From the NCBI RefSeq assembly GCF_900177655.1, contig NZ_FXWK01000001.1, positions 930,001 to 994,000 of the forward strand: 64,000 nucleotides of DNA, written 5' to 3'. This DNA is from Devosia lucknowensis (lineage in GTDB: Bacteria; Pseudomonadota; Alphaproteobacteria; Rhizobiales; Devosiaceae). Positions 53,911 to 64,000 of the stretch are shown piece by piece (the stretch's first letter is position 1; each line of letters starts with the position of its first letter). Under the pieces are notes generated by a model that saw only the letters and a program-made list of their open reading frames with translations, had not been told where the DNA came from and did no database searches. A program made the translations under genes and the position numbers.

Positions 53911-56013
53911 ATGGCCAACATCAAGGTCGACGGCCAGCTCGTCGAAGTTCCCGATCACTACACCCTGATGCAGGCTGCCGAAGCTGCCGGCGCGGAAATC
54001 CCGCGCTTCTGCTACCACGACCGCCTGTCGGTCGCCGGCAACTGCCGCATGTGCCTCGTCGAGGTGAAGGGTGGCCCGCCAAAGCCGCAGGCAAGCTGCG
54101 CCATGTCGGTCAAGGACCTGCGTCCCGGCCCGAACGGCGAGCCGCCTGAAATGTTCACAAACACGCCGATGGTCAAGAAGGCCCGCGAAGGCGTGATGGA
54201 ATTCCTGCTGATTAACCATCCGCTTGATTGCCCGATCTGCGATCAGGGCGGCGAGTGCGACCTGCAGGATCAGGCCATGGCCTATGGTGTCTCCGGCTCG
54301 CGCTTCTTCGAAAACAAGCGCGCTGTCGAAGACAAGTATATGGGTCCGCTGATCAAGACCTCAATGAACCGCTGCATTCACTGCACGCGTTGCGTCCGCT
54401 TCACCACTGAAGTGGCCGGCATTTCCGAGCTGGGTCTTCTGGGCCGCGGCGAAGATGCAGAGATCACGCCCTATCTCGAACGCGCGCTCACCAGCGAGCT
54501 GCAGGGCAATGTCATCGATCTCTGCCCGGTCGGCGCGCTGACGTCCAAGCCCTACGCCTTCAATGCGCGTCCATGGGAACTGAACAAGACCGAATCTATC
54601 GACGTCATGGACGCCGTGGGCTCGGCCATCCGCGTCGATAGCCGTGGCCGCGAAGTCATGCGCGTACTGCCGCGCATCAACGAGGCCATCAACGAAGAGT
54701 GGATTTCCGACAAGACGCGCTTCATCTGGGACGGCCTCAAGAGCCAGCGCCTCGATCGCCCCTACGTACGCAAGGGTGGCAAGCTCCAGCCTGCCTCGTG
54801 GGAAGAAGCACTTGCTGCCGTCGCGGGCCGCATCAAGAAGGCCGGCAACAAGGTCGGCGCCATCGCCGGTGACCTCGCAGCCGTCGAGGAAATGTACGCC
54901 CTCAAAGGGCTGCTCGGGTCGATCGGCTCGGGCATGACTGATGTGCGTCCGGCCATGTCCGGGATCGATCCGTCGATGCCGCGCTCGGCCTACCTCTTCA
55001 ACCCCACGATTGCGGGGATCGAACAGGCTGACGCCATCCTCATCATCGGCGCCAATCCGCGCAAGGAAGCGGCGCTCATAAACGCCCGCATCCGCAAGAC
55101 CTGGCGCGCCACCAATCTGCCGATCGCCGTAATCGGCGAACAGGCCGACCTCACCTACGCCTACGAATATCTCGGCTCGGGCTTCGAGACGCTGGCCGAT
55201 CTGGCCGCCGGCAAGGGCGCCTTTGTTGAGACGCTCAAGAACGCCCAGCGTCCGCTGATCATCGTGGGCGAAGGCGCTGTTTCGCATGCCTCGCTGGGCA
55301 AGCAGGCGGGTCGCGACACCATTGCGCTCGCCTCCAGGCTGGCCTCGGGTGCGAACGTGGCCGATGGCTGGAACGGTTTTGCGCTCCTGCACAACGCGGC
55401 CAGCCGCGTCGGCGGCCTCGACATCGGCTTCGTGCCGCATGATGGTGGCGTCTGCTCGGCCGACCAGATCGCCCTCGCCGGCAAGGGGGAACTCGACGTC
55501 CTGTTCCTGCTTGGCGCCGACGAATACGATACCTCCGCCATGGGCAAGGCCTTTGTGGTCTATATCGGCTCGCATGGTGACAAGGGCGCCCATCGGGCCG
55601 ACGTTATCCTGCCGGCCGCGACCTACACGGAAAAGTCGGGCACCTATGTCAACACCGAGGGCCGCGTTCAGGTCACCACCCGCGCCGTGTTCCCGCCGGG
55701 TGATGCCAGGGAAGACTGGGCGATCATTCGCGCGCTCTCCGGTGCCATTGGCCAGCCGCTGCCCTACAATTCCCTGGCGCAGCTGCGCTCTGCCATCTAT
55801 GCGGAGTTCCCGCATCTGGCCCGCATTGACGAGATTGCCGCCGGTTCGGCCGGTGATATCGCCAAGCTCGCCAAGGCCGCCATCAAGACCAAGTCCGCGC
55901 CTTACGCGTCGATGGTCACGGACTTCTATCTCAGCAATCCGATCGCTCGCGCCTCGGCGACCATGGCCGAATGTGCCCAGATGGCTGCCGGTCTCAAGCA
56001 GGCAGCGGAGTAG
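53911..56013 (+). CDS. nuoG: NADH-quinone oxidoreductase subunit G
   Basis: A 700-residue 75-kDa-type subunit. The [2Fe-2S] N1b ligands are in FCYHDRLSVAGNCRMCLVE and ASCAMSV. N5 uses the His in NHPLDCPICDQGGECDLQD, and N4 is in NRCIHCTRCVRF. A molybdopterin-oxidoreductase-like domain without active-site residues follows. The start at 53911 (MANIKVDGQLVEV) follows nuoF by 5 bases; the longer frame back to 53464 lies in nuoF and is spurious. Confidence 0.97.
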   Translation: MANIKVDGQLVEVPDHYTLMQAAEAAGAEIPRFCYHDRLSVAGNCRMCLVEVKGGPPKPQASCAMSVKDLRPGPNGEPPEMFTNTPMVKKAREGVMEFLLINHPLDCPICDQGGECDLQDQAMAYGVSGSRFFENKRAVEDKYMGPLIKTSMNRCIHCTRCVRFTTEVAGISELGLLGRGEDAEITPYLERALTSELQGNVIDLCPVGALTSKPYAFNARPWELNKTESIDVMDAVGSAIRVDSRGREVMRVLPRINEAINEEWISDKTRFIWDGLKSQRLDRPYVRKGGKLQPASWEEALAAVAGRIKKAGNKVGAIAGDLAAVEEMYALKGLLGSIGSGMTDVRPAMSGIDPSMPRSAYLFNPTIAGIEQADAILIIGANPRKEAALINARIRKTWRATNLPIAVIGEQADLTYAYEYLGSGFETLADLAAGKGAFVETLKNAQRPLIIVGEGAVSHASLGKQAGRDTIALASRLASGANVADGWNGFALLHNAASRVGGLDIGFVPHDGGVCSADQIALAGKGELDVLFLLGADEYDTSAMGKAFVVYIGSHGDKGAHRADVILPAATYTEKSGTYVNTEGRVQVTTRAVFPPGDAREDWAIIRALSGAIGQPLPYNSLAQLRSAIYAEFPHLARIDEIAAGSAGDIAKLAKAAIKTKSAPYASMVTDFYLSNPIARASATMAECAQMAAGLKQAAE

Positions 56014-56022
56014 GGGAGCACA

Positions 56023-57120
56023 ATGGACTTCATTCTCTTGGCCCTCGACTACTTGCTGGGCATCCCCTTCCTCGGTTGGGGAAGCCAGATCGGTTTCGTC
56101 TACAAGGCTCTGGCGCTGCTCGTCGGTCTGCTGATTTTCACGGCCTTCATTCTGCTTGCCGACCGCAAGATCTGGGCGGCCGTGCAGATGCGTCGCGGGC
56201 CCAACGTCGTCGGCCCCTTCGGACTGCTGCAGTCGTTTGCCGACCTTCTCAAGTTCGTCCTCAAGGAAGCCGTTATTCCGGCTGGTGCCGACAAGGTGCT
56301 GTTCCTTGCGGCACCGCTCATCACGGCTACCTTGGCCCTCGCAGGCTGGGCCGTGGTGCCGGTCGACAATGGCTGGGCAATGGCCAACATCAATGTCGGC
56401 ATCCTCTATCTGCTCGGCATTTCTTCGCTCGGCGTATACGGCGTCATCATCGGTGGCTGGGCGTCCAACTCCAAATATCCGTTCCTCGGTGCGCTCCGCT
56501 CTGCCGCACAGATGGTCAGCTACGAAGTCTCCATCGGCCTCGTCATTATCACCGTGCTGCTCTGCGTCGGTTCGCTCAACCTCAACGACATCGTCATCGC
56601 GCAGCAGGAAATGGGCCTTGCCCATGCTTTGGGCGTGCCGTGGCTGAGCTTCCTCAACTGGTTCTGGCTGCCGCTCTTTCCGATGTTCGTGGTGTTCTAC
56701 ATCTCCGGTCTGGCTGAAACCAATCGTCCGCCCTTCGATATGGTCGAAGGCGAGTCCGAGCTGGTTGCCGGCTTCATGACCGAGTATTCGGCCACGCCAT
56801 ACCTGCTGTTCATGCTGGGCGAATATATCGCCATCCTGCTCATGTGCGCCATGACCACCATCCTGTTCCTGGGGGGCTGGGCCGCGCCGATCGACCTGCC
56901 GCCCTTCACCTGGATCCCGGGCGTGATCTGGTTCTTCATCAAGGTAAGTCTCGTCTTCTTCATGTATGCAATGGCCAAATCCATCGTACCCCGTTACCGC
57001 TACGACCAGCTCATGCGGATCGGCTGGAAGCTGTTCCTGCCGCTTTCCCTGATCATGGTCGTGATCGTCGCTTTCGTCCTGCAGCTCACTGGCTGGGGCT
57101 GGCACGGAGGAGTTGCCTGA
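56023..57120 (+). CDS. nuoH: NADH-quinone oxidoreductase subunit H
   Basis: A 365-residue membrane subunit at the interface with the peripheral arm, forming the quinone entry channel. [32 protein letters not shown] and [25 protein letters not shown] are the diagnostic loops. Its stop overlaps the nuoI start as TGATG. Confidence 0.97.
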   Translation: MDFILLALDYLLGIPFLGWGSQIGFVYKALALLVGLLIFTAFILLADRKIWAAVQMRRGPNVVGPFGLLQSFADLLKFVLKEAVIPAGADKVLFLAAPLITATLALAGWAVVPVDNGWAMANINVGILYLLGISSLGVYGVIIGGWASNSKYPFLGALRSAAQMVSYEVSIGLVIITVLLCVGSLNLNDIVIAQQEMGLAHALGVPWLSFLNWFWLPLFPMFVVFYISGLAETNRPPFDMVEGESELVAGFMTEYSATPYLLFMLGEYIAILLMCAMTTILFLGGWAAPIDLPPFTWIPGVIWFFIKVSLVFFMYAMAKSIVPRYRYDQLMRIGWKLFLPLSLIMVVIVAFVLQLTGWGWHGGVA

Positions 57121-57608
57121 TGCGCGTCGGACAGATCGTCAATACGCTGCTGCTGCGTGAATTTGTCGGGGCGTTTTTCCTGGCCATGCGGTATTTCTTC
57201 GGCGCAAAGCCGACCGTGAATTACCCGTTCGAAAAAGGTCCGGTATCGCCTCGTTTCCGTGGCGAACACGCCCTGCGCCGTTATCCGAACGGCGAAGAAC
57301 GCTGCATTGCCTGCAAGCTGTGCGAGGCCATCTGCCCCGCTCAGGCCATCACGATTGAGGCCGGTCCGCGCCAGAACGACGGCACCCGTCGCACTGTGCG
57401 CTACGACATCGACATGGTGAAGTGCATCTATTGCGGTTTCTGCCAGGAAGCTTGCCCGGTCGATGCCATCGTCGAGGGTCCGAACTTCGAATTCGCAACT
57501 GAAACGCGTGAGGAACTCTATTTCTCGAAAGAGAAGCTCCTCAGCAATGGCGACCGGTGGGAGCGTGAAATCGCTGCCAATCTGGCTGCCGACGCGCCTT
57601 ATCGCTGA
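57120..57608 (+). CDS. nuoI: NADH-quinone oxidoreductase subunit I
   Basis: A 162-residue ferredoxin-like subunit with two 4Fe-4S clusters (N6a, N6b): [15 protein letters not shown] and [15 protein letters not shown], both complete. The ATG at 57120 overlaps the nuoH stop. Confidence 0.97.
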   Translation: MRVGQIVNTLLLREFVGAFFLAMRYFFGAKPTVNYPFEKGPVSPRFRGEHALRRYPNGEERCIACKLCEAICPAQAITIEAGPRQNDGTRRTVRYDIDMVKCIYCGFCQEACPVDAIVEGPNFEFATETREELYFSKEKLLSNGDRWEREIAANLAADAPYR

Positions 57609-57619
57609 GAGGGAAGAGC

Positions 57620-58228
57620 ATGACCCTTCCGCTGTTCTTCTTCTACGTCTTCGCCGCGATCACCGTGGCGTCGGCATTCATGGTCATCTCGGCGCGCAAT
57701 CCTGTGCATGCTGTGCTGTTCCTCATTCTTGCCTTCGTCAACGCCGCGGGCCTGTTCATGCTGGCCGGGGCCGAGTTCCTCGCCCTGCTGCTGATCGTGG
57801 TCTATGTGGGTGCGGTCGCCGTGCTGTTCCTGTTCGTCGTCATGATGCTCGACGTCGATTTCGCCGAACTCAAGTCCGGTCTTCTCGCCTATGCGCCAGT
57901 GGGCATGCTGGTGGGTGGCGTTCTGTTTCTCGAGCTTCTTCTTGTGGCGGGCAGTTTCGTCATCGCGCCGGACGTCGTGGGGTCAGGTGGTCTGCCGATC
58001 GATGCCACCATGGACAATACGCGCGCGCTGGGTCAGGTGCTCTACACGCGTTACGTTTTCCTGTTCCAGGGTGCTGCCGCCGTGCTGCTGGTCGCCATGA
58101 TTGGCGCCATCGTGCTCACGCTGCGCCACCGGACAGGCATCAAGCGGCAGAGTACCGCCGCACAGCTCGGTCGCAAGCCCAGCGAGACGGTGCGCAATGT
58201 CAAGGTCAAGAGCGGTCAGGGGCTATAG
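57620..58228 (+). CDS. nuoJ: NADH-quinone oxidoreductase subunit J
   Basis: A 202-residue, five-helix membrane subunit: FYVFAAITVASAFMVISARNPVHAVLFLILAF, then EFLALLLIVVYVGAVAVLFLFVVMMLD, the conserved half-channel helix. The C-terminal tail is positively charged. Confidence 0.96.
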   Translation: MTLPLFFFYVFAAITVASAFMVISARNPVHAVLFLILAFVNAAGLFMLAGAEFLALLLIVVYVGAVAVLFLFVVMMLDVDFAELKSGLLAYAPVGMLVGGVLFLELLLVAGSFVIAPDVVGSGGLPIDATMDNTRALGQVLYTRYVFLFQGAAAVLLVAMIGAIVLTLRHRTGIKRQSTAAQLGRKPSETVRNVKVKSGQGL

Positions 58229-58237
58229 GGGGTTATC

Positions 58238-58552
58238 ATGGGTCTGGAAATCGGGCTCGGTCATTACCTGACCGTAGCGGCAATCCTGTTCACGCTCGGC
58301 GTGTTCGGCATCTTCATCAACCGCAAGAACATCATCGTCATTCTCATGTCGGTGGAATTGATCCTGCTGGCCGTCAATCTCAACCTTGTGGCCTTCAGCG
58401 CGCATCTCAATGACCTTCAGGGTCAGGTCTTTGCGCTGATGATCCTCACCGTGGCTGCCGCCGAGGCAGCCATCGGTCTGGCCATTCTGGTCATCTTCTA
58501 CCGCAACCGCGGCACGATCGCGGTTGAAGACGTCAATATGATGAAGGGCTAA
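58238..58552 (+). CDS. nuoK: NADH-quinone oxidoreductase subunit K
   Basis: A 104-residue, three-helix subunit: [47 protein letters not shown] with the two key intramembrane Glu positions, then [20 protein letters not shown]. Length is normal. Confidence 0.97.
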   Translation: MGLEIGLGHYLTVAAILFTLGVFGIFINRKNIIVILMSVELILLAVNLNLVAFSAHLNDLQGQVFALMILTVAAAEAAIGLAILVIFYRNRGTIAVEDVNMMKG

Positions 58553-58562
58553 GAGCACCGCT

Positions 58563-60680
58563 ATGATCATTCAGGCGATTGTTTTCCTGCCCCTCATCGG
58601 GGCGCTTGTTGCCGGTCTGCTGGGCCGTCAGATCGGGCACCGCCCGAGCGAATTCATCACCACCGGCCTGCTGCTGATCGCAGCGGTGCTGAGCTGGTAC
58701 GTCTTCATCCCCGTAGCCTTCGGTGATGGCCTGGTCGGCGCCGTGGGCGATGGTCATGCGGCCGTGCTCAAGGTCGAGGTGATGCGCTGGATCCAGGTCG
58801 GCGACATGGATCTGCGCTGGACGCTGCGGGTCGATACGCTCACGGCGATCATGCTGGTCGTGGTCAATACCGTTTCGGCGCTCGTGCACCTCTATTCCAT
58901 CGGCTACATGCACGAGGATCCGCACCGGTCGCGCTTCTTCGCTTATCTCTCGCTTTTCACCTTCGCCATGCTCATGCTGGTGACGGCAGACAACTTCCTC
59001 CAGATGTTCTTCGGCTGGGAAGGCGTGGGTCTGGCGTCGTACCTGCTGATCGGTTTCTGGTACACGCGTCCGTCCGCGACGGCCGCTGCCATGAAGGCAT
59101 TCATCGTCAATCGTGTCGGTGACTTCGGCTTCGCCCTCGGCATTTTCGGCGCCTTCATGGTGCTGGGCCATATCGACTTCGATGGCGCCTTCCACGCGGC
59201 CGACGAATTCGCCACCGCGGGCCTCCCCACCATCCAGTTCCTCGCCTGGAACCTCGATGCGATGACCGTTGTCTGCCTGTTGCTCTTCATGGGCGCCATG
59301 GGCAAATCGGCGCAATTCCTGCTGCACACATGGCTTCCCGACGCCATGGAAGGCCCGACCCCCGTGTCCGCGCTCATCCATGCCGCCACCATGGTGACTG
59401 CGGGTGTGTTCATGGTCGCGCGGTTGTCGCCTTTGTTCGAGACCTCGCCCGTCGCTTTGACCGTGGTGATCATCGTTGGCGCCATCACCGCGTTCTTTGC
59501 CGCGACGGTTGGTCTGGTCCAGAACGACATCAAGCGCGTCATAGCCTATTCGACCTGTTCGCAGCTCGGCTACATGTTCGTGGCGCTTGGGGTAGGGGCC
59601 TATTCGGCCGGTGTCTTCCACCTATTCACCCACGCCTTCTTCAAGGCCCTGTTGTTCCTGGGCGCCGGCTCGGTCATCCACGCGATGCACCATGAGCAGG
59701 ACATGCGGAACATGGGCGGCCTCCGGAAGAAGATCCCCGTCACCTACTGGATGATGATGATCGGCACGCTGGCCCTCACGGGTGTCGGCATTCCGGGCAC
59801 CAGCTTCGGTTTCGCCGGCTTCTTCTCCAAGGATGCGATCATCGAGAGCGCCTACGCCTTCGGTGGCAATGTCGGCTCCTTCGCCTTCTGGATGCTCGTG
59901 GTTGCCGCGCTGTTCACCAGCTTCTACTCTTGGCGCCTGGTGCACCTGACCTTCCACGGCTCGCCGCGCGATGCGCAGCATGCCGGCGAAGGCCCGCATC
60001 CCGATCCTGCCCATGCCGCTCATGAAACCCATGACGAGCCGATCGACGACAGCAATGCCGACGATCATGCGCACGGTCATCACGACCATCACCATGGTTC
60101 GGCCTACGACAATGCCCACGAGTCGCCCAACGTCATGCTGGTGCCGCTTTATGTGCTGGCTGTGGGCGCGGTTCTCGCAGGTGTCGTCTTCTACGGCATG
60201 TTCTTCCACGAGGTGGAGCACATCGAACACTTCTTCGCCGGCTCGATCTATGTCGATCATGCCATCATCGAAGAGGCGCACCATGTGCCGCTGTGGGTCA
60301 AGTGGAGCGCCACGATCGCCATGATCATCGGCTTCATCACCGCCTACATCATGTACATCCGTCGTCCCGAACTGCCTGCCCGCATCGCGGCCACCAATCC
60401 GGGTCTTTACAAGTTCCTGCTCAACAAGTGGTACTTCGACGAGCTCTACAACTTGATCTTCGTGCGTCCGGCACTCTGGATCGGCACCGCCGTCTGGAAG
60501 GGCTTCGATGACTGGCTGGTCGACGGCAAGATTGCCGAAGGTCTCGGTCGTCGCGTGCAGAACGTCACCAGCTGGGTCGTCAAGCTCCAGTCCGGCTATC
60601 TCTACCACTATGCCTTCGCCATGCTCATCGGCATCGCGGCGCTGCTGACCTGGGCCATCGCGGCCGGGGGACTGATCTGA
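58563..60680 (+). CDS. nuoL: NADH-quinone oxidoreductase subunit L
   Basis: A 705-residue distal antiporter-like subunit: [19 protein letters not shown] (conserved Glu), [37 protein letters not shown] (conserved Lys), and a long C-terminal lateral helix. A strongly histidine-rich, acidic loop occurs at about residues 470-521 ([12 protein letters not shown] and surroundings) between helices. The stop overlaps nuoM as TGATG. Confidence 0.97.
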   Translation: MIIQAIVFLPLIGALVAGLLGRQIGHRPSEFITTGLLLIAAVLSWYVFIPVAFGDGLVGAVGDGHAAVLKVEVMRWIQVGDMDLRWTLRVDTLTAIMLVVVNTVSALVHLYSIGYMHEDPHRSRFFAYLSLFTFAMLMLVTADNFLQMFFGWEGVGLASYLLIGFWYTRPSATAAAMKAFIVNRVGDFGFALGIFGAFMVLGHIDFDGAFHAADEFATAGLPTIQFLAWNLDAMTVVCLLLFMGAMGKSAQFLLHTWLPDAMEGPTPVSALIHAATMVTAGVFMVARLSPLFETSPVALTVVIIVGAITAFFAATVGLVQNDIKRVIAYSTCSQLGYMFVALGVGAYSAGVFHLFTHAFFKALLFLGAGSVIHAMHHEQDMRNMGGLRKKIPVTYWMMMIGTLALTGVGIPGTSFGFAGFFSKDAIIESAYAFGGNVGSFAFWMLVVAALFTSFYSWRLVHLTFHGSPRDAQHAGEGPHPDPAHAAHETHDEPIDDSNADDHAHGHHDHHHGSAYDNAHESPNVMLVPLYVLAVGAVLAGVVFYGMFFHEVEHIEHFFAGSIYVDHAIIEEAHHVPLWVKWSATIAMIIGFITAYIMYIRRPELPARIAATNPGLYKFLLNKWYFDELYNLIFVRPALWIGTAVWKGFDDWLVDGKIAEGLGRRVQNVTSWVVKLQSGYLYHYAFAMLIGIAALLTWAIAAGGLI

Positions 60681-62263
60681 TGACCTTCGAGAACTCCATC
60701 CTTACCCTGCTGACCTGGTTGCCGACGCTCGGCGCCGCTGTCCTCATGCTGACGCCCAGGTCCGCGGTCAATGCGATCCGCTGGATCTCGCTGGCCGTGA
60801 CGACGATCGTCTTCGTCCTCTCGCTGACCCTCTGGCAGAGCTTTGATGCCGCCAATGCCGGTTTCCAGTTCGTGGTCAATTTCGACTGGATCGGCGACTC
60901 CATCGGCTACCGCGTCGGCGTCGACGGCATTTCGGTGCTGTTCGTTGTCCTCACGGCTCTGCTGATGCCGGCCGTTGTCGTCGCCAGCTGGGAAGTCGAC
61001 ACCCGGGTCAAGGAATACATGATTGTGTTCCTGGTGCTCGAAACGCTGATGATCGGCGTCTTCACCACGCTCGATCTGGCCATGTTCTACGTCTTCTTCG
61101 AAGGCACGCTCCTGCCGATGTTCCTGATCATCGGTATCTGGGGCGGCGCGCAGCGCATCCAGGCCGCCTACAAGTTCTTCTTCTACACCTTCATCGGCTC
61201 GGTGCTCATGCTCCTAGCCATGATGGCCATGTATTGGGATGCCGGCACCACCGACATCACCCGCCTCCTTGCGCACCAGTTCCCCACGGGGATGCAGACC
61301 TGGCTGTGGCTGGCCTTCTTCGCTTCGCTGGCGGTCAAGATGCCCATGTGGCCGTTCCATCGCTGGCTGCCCGAAGCCCACGTGCAGGCCCCGACGGCCG
61401 GTTCCGTGATCCTGGCTGCGATCCTTCTCAAGCTTGGCGGCTACGGCTTCCTGCGCTTCTCGCTGCCGATGTTCCCGGAAGCCTCGGCGCAGTTTGCCAA
61501 CTTCGTCTTCCTGCTCTCGGTCGCGGCCATCATTTTGACCTCGCTGGTCGCGCTTGTGCAGACCGACATCAAGAAGCTGATCGCCTATTCCTCCGTCGCC
61601 CACATGGGTTTCGTGACCATGGGCATCTTCGCGGGCAACGCCCTGGGCATCCAGGGCGCCATGTTCCAGATGATCTCGCACGGCATTGTTTCTGGCGCGC
61701 TCTTCCTTTGCGTCGGCGTCATCTACGATCGCATGCACACCCGCGAGATTTCTGCCTATGGCGGCCTCGTCGAGCGCATGCCGCGCTATGCCTTCGCCTT
61801 CATGGTTTTCACCATGGCCAATGTCGGTCTGCCCGGTACGTCGGGCTTCGTCGGTGAGTTCCTCACCATGATCGCCGTCTTCCAGGTGAACACCTGGGTG
61901 GCCTTCGGTGCCGCCTTCGGCGTGATCTTCTCGGCCGGCTACGCCCTCTGGCTCTATCGCCGCGTCGTTTTCGGCGCGCTGACCAAGGACAGCCTCAAGG
62001 GTATCCTCGACCTCAACCTGCGCGAAAAAGTGGTGCTCTATCCGCTTATCGTGCTGACCGTGGTCTTCGGCTTCTATCCGGCCCCGATCCTCGATACGAC
62101 CGCCGCCGCGGTCGACAATCTGGTCGCGCATTATTCCGAGAGCACGGGCCGCAATCCGGCCGTGGATCTCGCTGACGAACGCGCCCCCCTCGTATACGTC
62201 GCGCCTGCCGAAGGCGCGGCCCAGCCGGCCGAAGACCACGCGGCCGAGCCCGCTGCGCATTAG
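60680..62263 (+). CDS. nuoM: NADH-quinone oxidoreductase subunit M
   Basis: A 527-residue antiporter-like proton-pumping subunit: [21 protein letters not shown] (conserved Glu), [27 protein letters not shown] (Lys and the HVQAPT signature), [13 protein letters not shown]. The C-terminus is a short Ala/Glu/Pro-rich tail after the last helix. Confidence 0.97.
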   Translation: MTFENSILTLLTWLPTLGAAVLMLTPRSAVNAIRWISLAVTTIVFVLSLTLWQSFDAANAGFQFVVNFDWIGDSIGYRVGVDGISVLFVVLTALLMPAVVVASWEVDTRVKEYMIVFLVLETLMIGVFTTLDLAMFYVFFEGTLLPMFLIIGIWGGAQRIQAAYKFFFYTFIGSVLMLLAMMAMYWDAGTTDITRLLAHQFPTGMQTWLWLAFFASLAVKMPMWPFHRWLPEAHVQAPTAGSVILAAILLKLGGYGFLRFSLPMFPEASAQFANFVFLLSVAAIILTSLVALVQTDIKKLIAYSSVAHMGFVTMGIFAGNALGIQGAMFQMISHGIVSGALFLCVGVIYDRMHTREISAYGGLVERMPRYAFAFMVFTMANVGLPGTSGFVGEFLTMIAVFQVNTWVAFGAAFGVIFSAGYALWLYRRVVFGALTKDSLKGILDLNLREKVVLYPLIVLTVVFGFYPAPILDTTAAAVDNLVAHYSESTGRNPAVDLADERAPLVYVAPAEGAAQPAEDHAAEPAAH

Positions 62264-62272
62264 GAGCCTCAA

Positions 62273-63718
62273 GTGAACTCTGACGTTACCGATTTCGCGA
62301 GCCTGGCTCCCGCCTATCCCGAAATGCTCATGGCGGTGGGCGTAGTCGTCCTCCTGCTCGTGGGCATCGTGCTCAACAAGGAGCGCTCGCTCCTGGTCAC
62401 CTGGCTCTCGGTCGGGCTCCTGGTCGCGACTGGCCTTGTGGTTCTACTGCAGCCGGCAGATGGCGTGGTCTTCAACGGACTTTTCATTGCCGACAGTTTC
62501 GGCCGTTTCATGAAGATTCTCGTTCTCGGCGGCGCCGGCCTGGCCCTGATCCTCAGCCTTTCCAATGCCGAGGAGAACGGCGTCCACAAATACGAGTATT
62601 CCGTCCTCGCGCTTCTCGCTACGCTCGGCATGATGGTCATGGTTTCGGCCAACGATCTCATGAGCCTCTATGTCGGTCTCGAGCTCCAGTCCCTGGCGCT
62701 TTACGTCATGGCTGCCATCAAGCGTGACGACGCACGCGCCTCGGAAGCCGGTCTCAAATATTTCGTGCTCGGCGCACTCTCCTCGGGCCTGCTGCTCTAC
62801 GGTGCATCGCTGATCTACGGCTTTACCGGCCACACGAACCTGCAGGAAATCGTCGTTGCCATCGCCAATGAGGGCCGCTCCGTCGGTCTGATCTTCGGCC
62901 TGGTCTTCCTCCTGGCCGGCGTTGCCTTCAAGATTTCGGCCGTGCCGTTCCACATGTGGACGCCCGACGTCTACGAAGGCGCACCGACCCCGGTCACTGC
63001 CTTCTTCGCCATGGCTCCCAAGGTCGCGGCGATGACGCTGATGATCCGGCTGGTCATGGATACCTTCTCGCCCATCACGTCCGATTGGCAGCAGGTTGTG
63101 ATCTTCCTCTCGATCGCCTCCATGGTATTGGCGGCCTTTGCTGCCATCGGCCAGAAGTCGCTCAAGCGCCTGATTGCCTATTCGTCGATCGGCCACGTCG
63201 GATTTGCGCTTGTCGGCCTCTCGTCCGGTACCCAGGTCGGCGTCGAAGGCGTCGCCATCTACATGGCCATCTACGTTGCCATGACCGTCGGGCTTTTCGC
63301 CTGCCTGCTCTCGTTCCGCACGGAAGCTGGCTATGTCGAGAACATCGACGACCTTGCTGGCGCGGCGCAGAGCCGTCCCTTTGTGGCCGCCGTCATGGCA
63401 ATACTGATGTTCTCGCTGATCGGCTTGCCGCCGCTGGCTGGATTCTTTGCCAAGTGGCACGTCTTCCTCGCGGCCATCGAGGCGAACCTCTACGTTCTCT
63501 CGGTGATCGGCGTCCTGGCCTCCGCGATTAGCGCCTTCTACTACCTGCGCGTGGTCAAGGTGATGTTCTTCGATGCGCCCGTGAAGCAGTTCGCTGCAGT
63601 CCCTGGTGAGCTCAACATCATCATGGGTGTTAGCGGCTTCCTTGTCGTCACCTACTACTTCACCGTCGGCAACCCGCTCGCCAGCTGGGCGCATATTGCG
63701 GCCGGAAGCCTGTTCTAG
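62273..63718 (+). CDS. nuoN: NADH-quinone oxidoreductase subunit N
   Basis: A 481-residue antiporter-like subunit and last nuo gene: NDLMSLYVGLELQSLALYVMAA (conserved Glu), KISAVPFHMWTPDVYEGAPTPVTAFFA (Lys), and YSSIGHVGFALVGL. The GTG start is supported by AGGAG 7 bases upstream. Its stop codon directly abuts the birA start. Confidence 0.96.
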   Translation: MNSDVTDFASLAPAYPEMLMAVGVVVLLLVGIVLNKERSLLVTWLSVGLLVATGLVVLLQPADGVVFNGLFIADSFGRFMKILVLGGAGLALILSLSNAEENGVHKYEYSVLALLATLGMMVMVSANDLMSLYVGLELQSLALYVMAAIKRDDARASEAGLKYFVLGALSSGLLLYGASLIYGFTGHTNLQEIVVAIANEGRSVGLIFGLVFLLAGVAFKISAVPFHMWTPDVYEGAPTPVTAFFAMAPKVAAMTLMIRLVMDTFSPITSDWQQVVIFLSIASMVLAAFAAIGQKSLKRLIAYSSIGHVGFALVGLSSGTQVGVEGVAIYMAIYVAMTVGLFACLLSFRTEAGYVENIDDLAGAAQSRPFVAAVMAILMFSLIGLPPLAGFFAKWHVFLAAIEANLYVLSVIGVLASAISAFYYLRVVKVMFFDAPVKQFAAVPGELNIIMGVSGFLVVTYYFTVGNPLASWAHIAAGSLF

Positions 63719-64000
63719 GTGTCGCAGTTCGTCCTCGGACCCAAGGCTCGCGACGCCGGCTACCGGGTTGCGGGCTTTGACGCTATCGGCTCCACCAATA
63801 GCGAGGCGCTTGACGCTGTCCGGTCTGGTGATCCGGGCGGCATCTGGTTTGCTGCGGCGCACCAGACGGCAGGTCGCGGTCGGCGCGGCCGCCAATGGCA
63901 CAGCGTGCCGGGAAACCTCGCCGCCAGCCTGCTGATCGTTCCCGATGCGTCGCCTGATGTCATCGCGACACTGGGCTTCGTGGCCGGTGTTGCGCTCAAC
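63719..64000 (+). CDS. birA: biotin--[acetyl-CoA-carboxylase] ligase (3' part outside window)
   Basis: The first 94 codons are present, from a GTG immediately after the nuoN stop. FDAIGSTNSEALD and AAHQTAGRGRRGRQW are the diagnostic catalytic segments of biotin protein ligase (the GRGRRG loop binds biotinyl-AMP), followed by GNLAASLLIVP. No N-terminal DNA-binding domain is present, so it is an enzyme-only form. birA directly after nuoN is a common alphaproteobacterial arrangement. Confidence 0.92.
   Translation, partial: MSQFVLGPKARDAGYRVAGFDAIGSTNSEALDAVRSGDPGGIWFAAAHQTAGRGRRGRQWHSVPGNLAASLLIVPDASPDVIATLGFVAGVALN

Noticed and set aside
54361..57105. 914-codon antisense frame across nuoG and nuoH
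   Set aside because: Sense frames encode complete complex I subunits with all cluster ligands; the antisense product is Asp/Arg/Gly/His-rich noise.
62444..63901. 485-codon antisense frame across nuoN and birA
   Set aside because: Shadow frame; nuoN and birA are both clear on the plus strand.

Overview
The window is chromosomal core DNA from a GC-rich alphaproteobacterium, most likely of the order Hyphomicrobiales. A Devosia-like lineage is my best guess from gene order, codon use and protein style, but no 16S gene is present to prove it. I see no prophage, insertion sequence, plasmid function or CRISPR array. Coding density is high and most genes sit in long co-directional operons with TGATG or ATGA stop/start overlaps.

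Layout. 1-5486 (minus): a group-2 Mrp cation/proton antiporter operon (A-B fusion, C, D, E, start of F). 5761-7641: tRNA-Arg, a degenerate peptide deformylase paralogue and prfB with its programmed +1 frameshift. 7846-15441: an M23 peptidase, a Bcp-type peroxiredoxin, a 1165-residue AsmA-like envelope protein, tyrS and an alpha/beta hydrolase. 15724-23174: a suf iron-sulphur operon (group I desulfurase, sufB, a cupin, sufC, sufD, sufS, a DUF59/SufT protein, sufA) preceded by an Irr-type palindrome. 23371-32744: aroA, a diguanylate cyclase, a DEAD-box helicase, a DUF1206 membrane protein behind an EcfG-type promoter, parE and an ABC-F ATPase with small upstream ORFs. 32871-43407: a membrane diguanylate cyclase, a PRC-barrel protein, trigger factor, tRNA-Leu, a SnoaL-like protein, glnB-glnA behind a sigma-54 promoter, two PilZ proteins, nnr and a TetA-type MFS pump. 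43610-47889: HU, tRNA-Val, two tandem tRNA-Asp, an exported MsrA and three related outer-membrane beta-barrel genes. 48285-63718: the complete 14-subunit complex I operon nuoA-N with an extra small membrane gene between nuoE and nuoF, running into birA at the right edge.

How the genes work together. The suf operon builds Fe-S clusters, and complex I (nuo) is a major consumer of them. Complex I and Mrp share antiporter-type subunits. The window is also rich in c-di-GMP genes (two cyclases with degenerate I-sites, two PilZ receptors). Two good candidate general-stress (EcfG) promoters precede the DUF1206 gene and the first outer-membrane barrel gene. Several families of imperfect palindromic repeats lie between genes, one of them inside the suf operon.

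The least explained items are the cupin in suf, the HhH-like extension of NuoE, the small membrane gene inside nuo, the metal-ligand-less deformylase, and the small ORFs and hairpins upstream of the ABC-F gene. No wholly new multi-gene system is evident. Function calls rest on sequence reading alone, without database searches.
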